Shown piece by piece: positions 13,450-25,390 of a stretch of 64,000 nt of DNA (its first letter is position 1; the number at the start of each line of letters is the position of its first letter). Both the position numbers and the translations under genes were made by a program. This stretch comes from Dermacentor variabilis. Taxonomy: Eukaryota; Arthropoda; Arachnida; Ixodida; Ixodidae. The stretch lies in assembly GCF_050947875.1 (NCBI RefSeq), contig NC_134574.1, forward strand, positions 110,409,969 through 110,473,968, written 5' to 3'. Under the pieces are notes generated by a model, which had not been told where the DNA came from, did not search any database, and saw only the letters and a program-made list of their open reading frames with translations.

Positions 13450-14173
13450 CTTGTCTTTATTCTCTTTATTTTTGTCTCTTCATATTGTCACGAAAATAAT
13501 GGTATCTTATGGCCGCTGCTTATTAAAGCTTATTAAGCACTAGTGCGTTTTTCTATAGCTGAATAAAAAAGAAAGACACAGGGCACCGAAATAAAAGACA
13601 CACCTAAGGCTGCTCATGTGTGCGATACGTAGGCGTTTGAGTCGCTTTGTTGAAAAGGTTATTTTCAACGCCTCCTTTGCTTCCGAAAGCTGTGGCATTT
13701 TTTCTGAATGTGCCTCGGTGAGGCTAAATCAAGCGTCTCAACGCGCTCGCTTGCCCGCGCGCGACGTGAGGTGTGCGACGACGCACGCACTATGTACTAG
13801 GAATCAAAGTCGCTAGGAATGTAACGTAAAATAAAGCATGTTACATTGTGTTTTACTTATATTTTCTTCAAACATTTTTGGTACAATCTTTCGGACGCGC
13901 CGATGGACCTGCCTGTAAAGGGGCACTTGTGTTCTTCGCATCTGCAGCGCTTTGAGGAGTCCTTATGCATTTCTTTATTTAACTTACGGGCTATCACTTG
14001 TCCGAGATTTGAATTCTACTTTCCAAGCTCCCTGCATCATATCAATCAAGCAGTTTTATTGGTTATTCCTGGCAAATATAAGTATAAGTGCGCGTAAGAA
14101 ATTCCTAAATTTGCAAGTACACCCGACACAATTGTGTCCCCCCGCACTACTCGAGGTTTGTATTGTGTTGTTG

Positions 14174-14176
<3 letters not shown>

Positions 14177-14222
<46 letters not shown>
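14177..14222. repeat. (TA)23 microsatellite at the 3' end of an RTE fragment
   Basis: 46 bp of alternating TA directly abuts the 3' end of the minus-strand RTE fragment. It takes the place normally held by the (ATG)n-type tail of that element. Confidence 0.95.
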
Positions 14223-14228
<6 letters not shown>

Positions 14229-14229
14229 C

Positions 14230-14526
14230 AGCCTGGTAACGCCCACTGCAGGGCATAGGCTTTTCCCATACTTCTCCAACTACCCCAGTCATGTACGAAT
14301 TGTGGCTATGTTGTCCCTGCAAACTTCTTAATCTCATCTGCCCATCTAACTTTCTGCCGCCCCCTGCTATGCTTCCTTCCCTTGGAATCCATTCCGTAAC
14401 CCTTAATGACCATCGGTTACTTCCCTCCTCATTACATGTCCGGCCCATGCCCAATTCTTTTTCTTGATTTCAACTAAGATGTCATTTACCCGCGTTTGTT
14501 CCCTCACCCAATCTGCTCTTTTCTCG
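14230..14526 (-). mobile_element. RTE-type LINE, 5'-truncated 3' fragment (~300 bp)
   Basis: The minus strand runs from AGAAAAGAGCAGATTGGGTG to CTGCAGTGGGCGTTACCAGG. It is collinear with 53,550-53,850 of the large RTE copy and with 30,760-31,060. It covers the end of ORF2 (the tract reading TEWIPREG, then GR-LDGQM, then AL-GRYQA) and the 3' end. 5' truncation is the normal result of target-primed reverse transcription. The corresponding place in copy D (60,185) has no such insert, so this event is specific to copy B. Confidence 0.85.
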
Positions 14527-17500
14527 CGCTTGAATAATTTGCTTGATTTGATGTCATTCATGCCTTTTTTCGACTGTCATGGTTTGCGATTGTTTTGTAA
14601 TTTGATTCTGTGCCTGACGCAAATTGTGTAGCCCTTCCTGTAAGCCACGTCGCACAAGGCGTAAGCCGACGCACTTCACCCACAGATAAAATTTTCGACG
14701 ATCGCCGGCTCTGCTAGATGTCTCTCTAAAGTTCATTGCCTCAGTGTATCGCAAAATTAAACACGTATAGAGCTGGGCGCAAATTTAGAATACAGCACTA
14801 TGGTAACCTTAAGGGAGATATTTCCTTCCATTATATTCCAGCGCAATTTATGACCAGCCAGCATGAGCTCGGCAAGAGGAAGCGGACAAATCACAGACGC
14901 CGGCACCACAAACATCATCCGGTTATCTAGTTTGATTGCGCTAATTCCACTTTATGAAAACCCTCTGCATTTCCGCGTGTATCTTGCATCCTCTCAATGA
15001 AATAATAAAAACCTGCCAATATAGGCCCAATGCTATTCTATTTTAATTCAAACAAAAGTGAGCTCCTAAATCTAGAAGACCTTTTGAGTCGGCGGTTCAA
15101 AGAAAGTTGTGGGTCACCGCCCGGTGCTTACGTCAGCGCTCAGGTGAATTTGAAGTCAGCAGATAAAAATAACAAGATATTGCATTAGGTCTTCTTTAAA
15201 GAGCCCCATTCAAAGGCATTTCGTCTTTTTTCGCAGCGAGTTCCGATAGGAAGGACGAAAAGAACACACACGTGCAGTGTCCTTTAAATGTTTTATTACG
15301 CTCTGTCTCCCGGGCATTATCAATTGGGGTAGACAAAGACGAGTAGAGGGTAGTAGGGTGCATGTTATAGTGTTTTCATATCATTCGAGATCTCAACAAG
15401 AGTGTTAGGACCGACTTTATCTTTATGTGAGAGGTCCCCAATATTTTCCGTGGCTCTTTTCCCGGAACCATCCACTGCAATTTCACATTCGGTTAGGCCT
15501 GCATTTGCTGCCGGCTCGCAGCTGTCATTGGATGCTCCTACACTGTTACGCTACGAAATCTATTGCACTTCATGTAACCAATGGTTCACATGAGCCACAG
15601 CCATAACAATGGTGGCAGTCTAGAATACCAATACCTTGATCCTCAATAAAAGTATCTAACCTAGTGCAAGCACTATTTTCTTGTGGAGCTCAGAAATAAG
15701 TTCCAGCCTTTTAAAAAAAACTTTACCAAATACGCGTTTTCGAAGCAAAGAAGTTGGAGGAGGTTGGCTCATCGTTACTTCCGAATTAGAGATAGAAAAG
15801 CAATCTGAAATGTGGCGTTTGCGACTGCGCGAACAGTTGAAAAACTTGGTTTAGAAAATTAGCCTTTCTCACTTTACATGTCTTTAGTAAAACAGACCAC
15901 ATGCTAAGTACATTTACCAATTATTTGGTTAAATATTGTGAATTCGCATGCAACAGTAATATAGCAGTACTAAAGACATTGCCGTAGCGGCACAATATTG
16001 GCGGATCTCGTGCATTTTAATGCGCGAATGCGCACAAAGCAGTCGCTGTGCAGTTTTTCCGGTGGATATTGCGAATTCTTATGCTGTCAGCGACCAAAAG
16101 CTGGCTAGGTTACGTAAAGCAGTTGGTAAAAAACAGCGACTTGTAAAGAACGCCGGAAATGTCGGTGGTTATTCGGACAATTTATGAACGCGATCTAGAT
16201 ATACACCTTTCACAGTAGTTTTCTCATTTTCATTGCATGCCTGGTGTAACCACAGCCACGATGGCAACGAACACTTAGTTTATTCGGGCACGAGGAAGGT
16301 AACATGCCCGACGCGTGGTACTGAAGAGCATCACTTGACGGTCATGGACCTAGTTCATCCTTCAGCCGTCCTCAGTGCACGCATTTCGTAAACGTGGCAT
16401 GTCTCCCCACCCATACAAAACATGATCATCCTATTTCCTCATAGCTAATTACCACGGACATTAGGATCATCGCCCATGTAAAGACCGATTCCGCCATGAC
16501 AGATATCAAGTATCAATTATATAGCCATAGACAAGCCAGCCAAATACAAAGGGCAGTCTCTCAAGTTTGAGAACCCTTACCATTTTGGACTGCGGTCTAA
16601 CCATCCGTGCACTCCTATCGTACGGTTTGCGCAAGTAGAACCCCTGCTGCATCGGAAGTCCTGCCGTTTCACCTTTGGTGACACGTTGTCTTCAATTGCA
16701 GAAAAATTGTCCTACATTTTGTCTGCTACTTCTGCTGCCAGAAAGGAACGCAGTATGTCGCGCCAAGAGCACCCACTTCAAGTTTTAAGTGCCGAATTTT
16801 GGGAGAGAGAAAGTGACCATTGATTGATCACTTATGTAATTTGTGTCGAATTGCAAATTCACACCGGAGTTCAATTTATATATTTATTTAGTTATTTATT
16901 TATTAAGGAACCCACAGTACCAAGGCATAACCATGGGGGGGTACAATAAGAAATATTTACGACACCTCTGCTCGTGGACAGTGTTAAAATGTGATAACGA
17001 AAGAGGAAAAACGCTGATGGGGTAATGACAAACTCTCCTGAACTTTTGTTTTCTTTGTAGAGGTACCCTCCACTAGCAGATGTACCTGAGCTGCCCTCTA
17101 AGCTACGTGACGACACAGCCCCGCCTAAATAGGCATAAAGTCTGTCTCATGCGAAAAATATATGGCTAGAGGTCAAACTCCAAAAAATGGAAAATGCCGG
17201 TACTATAAGGCCTTCAACATCCAAATTTGCGTCAGCAATCGCCCTAGTACCGGAAGACGACGGATATTATGCTTTTGCACAGATGACCGCATTTTGAACA
17301 GGGATACTGATTTGCTTCCCTTCCCGGCAGATGATTCTGTAAAGAATTCTGGCTAGTCACTACAAGAATCCTGCAATTAACACCCTGTTTTTGTACCGCC
17401 TTTCAATAGGTAGAAGTATAACCGCTTGCCATGTCGGTTGAAAGAATTTTGGTGATTGGCGTCAGCAAATGATCAATTTCATTCTCATTGAGTTCATCCG

Positions 17501-18518
17501 AAAGTTTTGTAACTTATACATCTACGACATTACCATATACTGACACACAAGAGAAGAAGATGAAAGAACGGCTTGCGTGCGTATTAGAAGCCCTGATTAT
17601 GCCGTAGTTAAAAATGAACAAATATACGAGTGGCTTTTTTTCGGACGAATGTTGTAGATTTTTTTTACGATAAAGCTAAAGCCACAAAACAAGAATATGT
17701 GCAAAGGATGAAGACACTCGTCAAATCATATGACTTACACCCACAACTTGATTTCCTTAGACTCGCCTGTCATTTTCGTGCGTTTATTAGGAAATACGCT
17801 GCAGAGACACGATGTCTCACTAAGCTGATTCAAAAGGATGTGCCCTTTGGGTCGGGTGAAACGCGTACGAGCTCCTTGTTCAAGCTACATCGTCGGATCC
17901 TCTCGCCTGCGTCATATATAAAGTATGAGTTATCATATACCTATATCTATACAGGCATCCACCTTGATTCCTTCCTTTCCTTTCTGATATTCCTGTTCTT
18001 CTTGTCTCTTCAGCTCTGTTTTTCTCCAGAACATCGCAATGCCTACTGCTGGAATCGAAATGCGAGAACCTTAAAGCAGTCGCGAATGATGCAAACCGCC
18101 ATTTTTCAAAGGATGGACCAAATTGGAGTTTTTCTGAGGTGTGCACAGTGATAAAGCACATTAAACCACACAAAATTGTAAAATCACTAAAGTGTATTGA
18201 ACCGGGAGCGAAAAACTGAAATAGCATCAGTAGGACACGTCATGCCCTATCATCGCAGGAGGTATGAAAATAAATATCCGCGAATATGCAATGTTTAGTC
18301 AAAGAATATGGCCTAAGAGACAAGACAAACAAGAAGAGGAGAAAGAGAAGGGCGTGGTCAAGATGGATCCCTGTAAATTATTTAGTGTATTTGAACGAAT
18401 ACCTTATAAGCATTGCTACATGCAGACTTATGCATCTGACCGACTTGTATAGTACTTAAGATCCCGCATTGATTTGTTGTGCCGCCATCGCTCTGTGGCA
18501 TGTGAGTCGTTGTCCCGT

Positions 18519-18602
18519 ACGTCGCAATCCGCATGGAACCACAGATTTACATCTGTGGTTCCATGCGGATTGCGACGTCACAATCCGCATGGAACCACAG
18601 AT
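18519..18602. repeat. Perfect 28 bp palindrome (4 bp spacer) plus a third partial copy
   Basis: Arms at 18,519-18,546 and 18,551-18,578 are perfectly complementary around the spacer TTAC. A third direct copy of 22 bp follows at 18,581-18,602 (CAATCCGCATGGAACC). The equivalent place in copy D (56,140-56,165) has one copy only. The pattern fits a replication template switch within copy B, or a recent foldback duplication. Confidence 0.95.
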
Positions 18603-21600
18603 GTAAGGAACCACATATATCGCGGCGAGATTTCGGTTTGTGCATTCAACACCGCCTTCTGAATAATTTGCTGTCTAGTTGCTAATTCTATTATTTGCAT
18701 CTATCCCTAATTGTTTGCTTACGTATTCAATTTCGTTCCGTTTTATGAGAGTGAAAAAATAACGGCTCTGTAAAGGGTGCTTTGTGCATCATGCTTTCAC
18801 TGGGTGTGTAGTCCGTACATGAATGCGAATGACGACAATTCAAGGCTCGAGCGGCAAATAACGAATTAATGTCTACAAATATATCTTCCACTATTTAAGC
18901 AAATCATTACATGATTAGGCTCCAAAGCATCATACGAATAATAAGAAGAAGCGGCCGATTTCAACTATTCTTCTGAGTCTGAAATAATTGACTCGGTTAT
19001 CAGGAATATTTAATTGCGATCATCACCATGTTGTTTGCTTGTGTGTACATCGAAAAGTTGCCCCCATATATAGTCCAACTGCGAAGACGACAACGGTGAC
19101 AATGTGGTTCAAAAGTAAGGGCATCTATAAGGTGCTACATGATCGCAGTAAGTAAAAATACTAAAAATAAACATTCCATTCAGTAGGCAAAATCTATATT
19201 TTTGATAGGATTGGTAATTTTTAGAATATACGCCCTGTCATATTTTATAACGCTCGCCACGTTCGCATTTGCATGGTTGAATATTTAAGACTAAAATAAA
19301 TGTGGCATTAGGAGATAAGATGACACTTAGGACTATGAGAGAACAGATAATTGTGCATGCAACATGGCGCTGTTTACAACTTTTCTGAGCTGATACGACA
19401 AACGCTTGCGTTTATCCATTGTGAGTAACCTGTCTTCTACGATGTAGCTGAGCTATGTAGTTCGACAAATCAAATGAATTTTCTGTAAAGAAATAGTTTG
19501 TTTGTGTGAATTTACAGTGCCGAACTAAAGGAAACTTGACCACTATGAATCATGCAAGCTATAAAGTGAACAACTTATCTGTACTGCCTTGGTGACCCAC
19601 TTTCAGACAATGGTTCATTTGGTGCGTCTGACGTACTTTTCCGCCAGTAACTTCATCCATGGCATTTCTTACATTCATCTATGCTTTACTCTAGAAGCTC
19701 AACGTCACTGTTGGGATGTATGCCTGTCTTGCTCTACCTTCGCTGGCATTATCAGAACCAGGGGGATGAGTATTATTTTCAAGTCTATATTCGTTATAGA
19801 TGCGTCAATTTGCAGTGATTACGTACATGTGGGGTTTTTTATTGCTTCCTACAGTTACGAAATTGGGAATAGTTAAAAATGTAGGTCGACATTCAGTTTA
19901 AAATCTCAACATTAAGGAGTGTTCAGTAGTTTGGTCATGTTCCTTTTTGGTTGTGTTGTATAACTTGGTTAAACTGTTTGTTCTTCCCCAGGGAAAGTAG
20001 GTTGCTCATAGACCCTCTGGCACGTGATGTCTAAACCACGGCCTACGTATGACGTAGCTCTTCTACGGCTGATCAAGAAGCAGACTACAATTGCTCAATG
20101 TACAATGTCCGTGTTAGCTAACTTTGAGCAGACGAAGGCTTCACAGGCGATGCTGCTGTGTTCTGAATATCCAAAGCGACCGCCGAAAATATCAGCACCA
20201 TAAATTTTGCCCCTTCTTCAAAGACTTTGCGAATGACGACACACTTCTAAATATAGCGGTAGCCTTCTTACAATATGTTGGCGTATCTTGCCACTTGTTT
20301 CAGATACAGTTATCGTTGTCTTCACTTCAGGTTTCGCATATCTACAATCAAGTAGTTGTGAAACAAGCGACCAGCTTGCTGCCGAGCTTTGAACGTCATT
20401 TCTATTTCCTCATTCTGTGAAAATGCTGGTTTTCTCTTTCAATTGTGGTTACGCTGGTTGTATCTAGCCCTTATGGTTCCTACATCGTCGTCATGCTTTC
20501 GAAACCTGTCTATCTGTATATCTATCTACCCGTGCGTCTACGTAGACTCTTATGCAGACGCAGTGCCCAACGTTGCCAAATAGATTGGGCCACTAGGTTC
20601 GTTTTTCGTTTACCTTCTGGGTCAATCGTTGATCATTCGCGTTTAGTCATGATTCCCTTTAGTTAATAGTGGACAAACCATTCTCCTAATGAAGCCGTCA
20701 CGCATTCCCCGTCATACCCTTGCCGTGATGTCGTCATTCTTGTTCCGTTGTTGTCATTTCAGCGTCGTCCTGCCACTGTCGTCATGGCGTCGTCGTCACG
20801 CCGTGGTCATTATACCCTCTCAGCATTGAGCCTTCAACACACACTGGGCTTGCAAGCACTGCACTGATACCAAAAAAACTCTCATCGTCGTTATAATGTC
20901 GTTATGCATCTGTTGCCATACCGTCCAACGCCATTAATTGTGGTCTCTTGATTTGTATATCCTTAACCTGCAGTTACATCGACAAGAATTTAGTAGCATG
21001 AAATTCACCTGCTAATAAAGACCGAAATCCCTAACGCTGCCTGGAATCCAACTCTGTGCTTCTTTTCATACTTTTACATACTGGGAAATCGTTGACATTA
21101 GAACAACATGTCGCCTTTGAACAAAGTTAGACTTCTCAGTAGCGCTCCATTATTGTGAAATATAGCTCACTGTTTTCGGCCATCGCCATTTTGTTTACTA
21201 GCATTCGTATAGCCGGCTAAAAGTCGACAGTTAATGGCATCTACTACGCGAGAAGTGGCACGGCAACTGCCATATTTAGGGTGTCAAAGCTAACCTTAGC
21301 AATACTGAAGTAAGAAACAACATATTCTTTTCAAGGTATGGCAGAGCACATCTCATGGCTGCTGTTGACGGTAAGGCGATTAGCATTCGATCAATGTACT
21401 GGTGCACCGCCTTCCTGACGTCACTTCTATTCAAGAGATTTAGTGATCGTCATGCACTTTTGTATTATTTAAGTAGCTTCAGTAACGCTAGATAGGAAAC
21501 ATGGTAGTCCTTCACGCTATAAAATATTGCTCCCGAAACGTACCAGTATTTTGGAGCTACGAAAAAAAATTGTGCTTCCATATTCCTAGTTCACGTCGAG

Positions 21601-22469
21601 GCACAATATCAAGGCTAAATATTTGTAAATTTCCCTATCTTAACGTCAAGGAAACGTCAGATAATAAAATGAAGAACTCTCTTTTTTGATAGCCTACATT
21701 TGTCTGGTGTATGTTTAATCCGACAACAGTTGTTGAGTATCACTTTACAATCGTGGCGGGCGAGTTGAACTCGCATATGAAACGCGAAGCAAACTTTCTC
21801 TCAAATGCTCTCTTTTCAAGAGACGCCTGCTCCTCACTATTTTCTGGACGCTTTATTTGTTGGTAATGCAAACGCCCATACACAGCTGGTATTGGCCGAA
21901 AGCTGAACTCAATCAATGAGGGCGTTTGGACCAATGCATGTTTTCTTGCAGTTTCTCTGTATAATTATTGAGGCAGTTTATTAAATAGTCTTAAGTAAGA
22001 TAAAATTTTAATGAGGATTTGGATAATAATAGCGTTCCTCTGCAAAAAACTGGCTACGGCAGGCTCACTGTGGACCGCGGGTGCCAGCGTAGTAATTAGG
22101 CACTGGCCACTCTCCTTAGCAGAGGTATAGCCGTCGGGTCTCGCTAATTTCGGCTACATTTGGACAATCTGCTAGCCTCCAACCGCACGACACTTGAGGT
22201 GAGGCCACAAGAACCTTGGCCGCGCGCGCTCACTCGTGGACGACTTTGCAGACTTCCCTTATCGAGGTACTGACAGCGCTTGACTATGTGTAACTCAGAT
22301 GTGGCTAATTTCCATCGGTTAGGCTGGTGTAGGAAAAGTTCTGTGCCCACCACGTAGGACAGCCGGACAGGAGAATATTAGCGCGAGTGCACACTCAAGA
22401 CCTGTCGTGCACAAAGTAAACGCTGGGCGTATGAACCACAGAGGCATGCTGCCCGTACAAAAATGACTC

Positions 22470-22640
22470 TTGATTAACCATTGATATATTGTTGGGCAAT
22501 TGTTGAAACAGCTGACTTCATCAAATTTTCAAGAGCAATTGAGTTTACGCAATTCTTGCACAACAATATTACCTTTGAGTGTTCTCAATAAACAATTTAT
22601 TGGGCAATTTGTGTTGATTTTTCTAGTTGTTTTTTTTGTT
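22470..22640 (+). repeat. Left subterminal array of TTG motifs, 11 bp period
   Basis: TTG occurs at 22,470, 22,481, 22,492 and 22,503, exactly 11 bp apart, each in an [A/G]TTG[A/G]-like context (ATTGATATATT, GTTGGGCAATT, GTTGAAACAGC). Looser copies such as CAATTGAG continue to ~22,640. The array faces the mirror array at the right end of the insertion. Confidence 0.8.
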
Positions 22641-22798
22641 GTGTAGCAGTTGAGTCCAGTATACAATATATAGGACTCGCATATGAAGACATTCTAAACA
22701 TTTATTGCGATGCGTTCCAACCCCATTCCTTTCACTTTGCGGCAGGTAGGTTCTTCTTTCGCCTCGCTTCCATTAAAATAAAATAATGTATGACGAAT

Positions 22799-22859
22799 GG
22801 GGAGGAATCGAACGTCGGCTGTCGAGCCCGGTACTCTAACCAATAGGCCACGAGCACCC
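22799..22859 (-). repeat. tRNA-derived sequence (SINE head or tRNA relic)
   Basis: On the minus strand the sequence reads as a tRNA-like head: a box A-like TGGCCTATTGGTTAGAG, a CTCGACA loop flanked by GGG and GCC, and a box B-like GTTCGATTCC. The 3' half of the acceptor stem is missing, so it is not a functional tRNA. I could not find the body or tail of a SINE with certainty in the following sequence. Confidence 0.5.
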
Positions 22860-24080
22860 GCATTCACCTCTCATTCATAAGCCAGTAATCCCTGAAATGC
22901 TTGGCGCGTGCGTCGCGTGCCACTTCATAGTGCTATCGCTACAGCTGGCGCTTTGAAGCGCCTATCTCCGGGGCCACCCCACTTTCGTAGCCATTTTCGC
23001 TACGTAAAAACTGCAACGTTAGACGAGATTCATGACCACCCAAGTTCATAACAATTTATTTCTTCGCCGGTGTACAAATGCCATCGTCGTCTCAACATAC
23101 AATAGATGACATAACCATTGGTACAATCCGAAATGAGCACGTTTCGCGGAGCAAAAGAATGAGAAATTCACTTGCAAACACGGTGACTACGCGCAAAATG
23201 AATTTCCCCAAAAGTAGACACGGCGGCAGCGGGGCCGGCGATAAGACAGGTGCCGACAGGCGACGATGCTACCTTCGAGCATCGGACGCGCTGTGGGAAC
23301 CGTAGGATGCAAGCGCGCACATGCTACAAACATACACGGGTGAGGTCTTCGAATTTCCTGCAATGTACCCACTGTCCGTAAAGCAAATATAGTTTTTTGA
23401 GCCAATGTCCGTGGTACTAGAGATCAAAGAACGAACGCGCATTGGAGATCGCAGCGCGCAGCCGCTATAACCATTGACTTCAAAGAGCTTCGGATTCAGC
23501 AACGGCCGCAACAGTATCGCTGTATCTGTCTGCGGCTGCTCCTGTCTCTCGCCTCGCAAGAAGCACGCAATTTATTTGAGCCTCGCCTAACTGTCGTCCT
23601 CTCATCTTCCAAGCCTGCAGGTCTCGTAGGTTCAGTTAAGAACTCCAAAGGGAAATGAAAGAAATACGCGTAACGGACTCTTTATAAAACCTTACTTGTC
23701 ACTTCGTCATCTGCAAAATCGATACAAAATGTTTTAGAAGTTTTATTTTTGTAAACATATCAAAACTAGTAGTAATCTTTATTTCTAGGTGGCGCTACAA
23801 ACGTCAACGTGGCGTTCGGGTGTGTATGTGTGCGCAAGCGGGTGCTACCGAGCTTCGTTTTGCCCACACTTTTCCAACAGTACACACGGTTAACGCTAGT
23901 TTCGTAGTCGCATTCTTTGGTCGTAGTATTAATTGTTTACGCTACAAATTAGGTTGTTCGTAAACTTTTGTGAAGCCTATTTGATGAAAAATTATTGCTA
24001 ATTAATTAGTGGTTTTTCAGTGCCGTTATTTTGTGTTTGAAAGGTTTATATAACTGAATACGTTAGTGAAGCTGTGAACA
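22860..24080. other. Interior of the 7.24 kb insertion, no gene recognised
   Basis: GC-richer sequence around 23,180-23,560 with overlapping frames up to 96 codons on both strands and no family resemblance. The part at 23,780-24,080 is AT-rich and precedes the exon-like frame, so it is a possible promoter region. No TATA box stands out beyond GTTTATATAAC at ~24,045. Confidence 0.4.
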
Positions 24081-24167
24081 GCTTTTGCCCTCAGTTATTC
24101 GGCTGCAGTTGTGCGGTGGTTCACGCCTCGTGCTTTTTGATGAAAGTATTTTTTTCTTTTCGGACAT

Positions 24168-24363
24168 CATGACGCGCATTTTAGTGAAATGCTTTGACAA
24201 CGATAAGTGGGATGTTTATCCGTTGAAGTGGTTGGCTCACCCAGCTACTAGTCTTCGACTGATGTGCGAGTCTGGTTGTTTTGATGAGTTGCACGACAGA
24301 GGTCATGATGCCTGTTGGAGCGCAGGCACCCCGAAACAGTCGCAGCCGCACTTCCGAAGATAG
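24168..24363 (+). CDS. Exon-like small frame, function unknown
   Basis: From the ATG at 24,168 a 64-residue frame begins MTRILVKCFDNDKWDVYPLK and continues with a Cys/His-bearing part (LMCESGCFDELHDRGHDACW) to PHFRR. The start follows a pattern I know from first exons of arthropod transposon-linked and BEN-type proteins (a short beta-rich start, then a W-x-AG-type end), but I do not claim that family. The in-frame TAG at 24,361-24,363 is immediately followed by GTAAGT, a consensus splice donor, so the last codon of the exon would be a stop. Either this is a decayed first exon or the peptide truly ends there. I did not find a convincing second exon. An acceptor-like CCCTTCTCACAG at ~26,374 is one candidate. 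Confidence 0.35.
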
Positions 24364-24878
24364 GTAAGTAATCTCGTTTTCTTGCACACGTAGCCTTTTT
24401 TTTTCTGTTTTGACATTGAGGAGCTCGAGATGTTAAGCACACCGCTCACTTTCCTCAAGCAAACCGCATGCCCTGGAGCAAATGCGCGCGATACTAACTC
24501 TCGCTGCCGCCGTCACTTCGTTTGGAACAATGGCAGGCGAAGAGGCAGGGGCGCCCCATGTGCGTAAAATTGCATTGCTTCATTTGTTCCTGTCTAATAA
24601 CGTTTCCTTCATTTGTATGAGAGAACACAATTGGAACATAAGGACCGGCTTCTCGGGGCAGTGATAATTCTGTACATTGGCCACGTCAACTTTCATGGGG
24701 TCTCACGTGGGCCGATCAAGCGGTTGTTATCGCGTTCCGATACGTGAAAGGCGCGCTGCCTTTCAAGGTATTTAGTAAGGAACTACGAGCTTAGGAGAAC
24801 CGCGACTACAAATAATTGTGCAGCAGGTGTGCAGCTGTGCTAAGCTTGTACAACACTCGTACCGGAAGGCAGTGTTGC

Positions 24879-25139
24879 ACTTCACGCTTGACCCGCCGTG
24901 GTTGCTCAGTGGCTATGGTGTTAGGCTGCTGAACACGAGGTCGCGGGATCGAATCCCGGCCATGGCAGCCGCATTTCGATGGATGCGAAATGCGAAAACA
25001 CTCGTGTACTTAGATTTAGGTGCACGTTAAAGAACGCCAGGTGGTCGAAATTGCCGGAGTCCCCCACTACGGCGTGCCTCATAATCAGAAAGTGCTTTTG
25101 GCTTGTAAAACCCCGTAATCTTCTTTAACTTCACGCTTG
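24879..25139 (+). mobile_element. tRNA-derived SINE with 12 bp target-site duplication (copy 1)
   Basis: The element is 24,891-25,127 and is flanked by perfect ACTTCACGCTTG duplications at 24,879-24,890 and 25,128-25,139. The head is tRNA-like: box A around TGGTTGCTCAGTGGCTATGG and box B GGGATCGAATCCCGG at ~24,946. The body contains GGTGCACGTTAAAGAACGCC and ACTACGGCGTGCCTCATAAT, and the 3' end is a short AT-rich tail. Pol III would transcribe such an element from the internal boxes, and a LINE would mobilise it. It resembles tick SINEs of the Ruka type (from memory). The perfect duplication makes this a young insertion, placed directly beside an older relative. Confidence 0.92.
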
Positions 25140-25390
25140 CGCATTTCGTAACTATGGTGACCGCCGACGCAATTTGGGGCTCGAGGTCGTGGATGCGATC
25201 CCTGCTAGCGGCCGCATTCCAAATGCGCGGAATACTAAAACGCTCGTGCATTGTACATTGTATGCACGTAAAAATTTCCAGGAAGCCAAAATTATTACGG
25301 GCTACCCAACTATGACGTGCCTTATAAACAGATCGTTGGTTTGGCACGTGGAACATCAGAATTATTTTTTTTCTGTAGTGGCTCGTCGTA
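25140..25390 (+). mobile_element. Old, diverged relative of the same SINE
   Basis: The body order is the same as in copy 1: GCATTTCGTAACTATGG, then GGCCGCATTCC, ACGCTCGTGCATTGTACATT, ATGCACGTAAAAATTTCC, ATGACGTGCCTTATAAACAG and TTTGGCACGTG. It has roughly a quarter to a third of positions changed and a weak box B (GATGCGATCCC). The younger SINE at 24,891 landed next to it. Confidence 0.65.

Larger units (their letters stand above)
14090..15208. mobile_element. Degraded hAT-like element in copy B, with a nested RTE fragment
   Basis: This corresponds to the element at ~59,500-61,053 in copy D and is related in its core to the one at 3,175-3,914. The core strings CACAGACGCCGGCACCAC and GGGTCACCGCCCGGTGCTTA lie at ~14,892 and ~15,114. 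The right end AAAGAGCCCC near 15,199-15,208 is a drifted inverted repeat. The (TA)n tract and the RTE fragment sit inside it. It is present at the same place in copies B and D, so the insertion predates their split. Confidence 0.55.
13450..22451 (+). repeat. Unit U copy B, left segment (up to the 7.24 kb insertion)
   Basis: The first ~7.25 kb (13,450-~20,700) is an inverted match to copy D (54,030-61,750). Paired positions sum to ~74,700-75,200, for example 17,162 with 57,549 and 20,389 with 54,350. From ~20,550 on it is a direct match to copy A, starting near window position 1. The two matches overlap at 20,550-20,700, which shows that both partners are parts of one longer unit. The conserved short frames (such as those at 17,162 and 18,264) are present in both copies but diverge without clear synonymous bias, so I do not call them genes. 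The unit carries a hAT-like element and an RTE fragment near its left end. Confidence 0.8.

Noticed and set aside
14046..14454. Frames rich in YIYIYIY
   Set aside because: They are translations of the (TA)n microsatellite and of the RTE fragment read in the wrong frame.
17162..17356. Short frame conserved between copies B and D (MARGQTPKNGK...)
   Set aside because: The whole surrounding unit is conserved to the same degree, and changes include many non-synonymous ones and a different frame length. It is repeat homology, not coding constraint.
17630..18151. 173-codon frame in copy B
   Set aside because: The matching region of copy D (56,539-57,005) is broken into two short frames, and the sequence has no domain. 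Chance opening of a repeat.
24168..24363. Assignment of the small exon to a named domain family
   Set aside because: The resemblance to BEN- or THAP-linked first exons is from memory of general pattern only; too short to claim.
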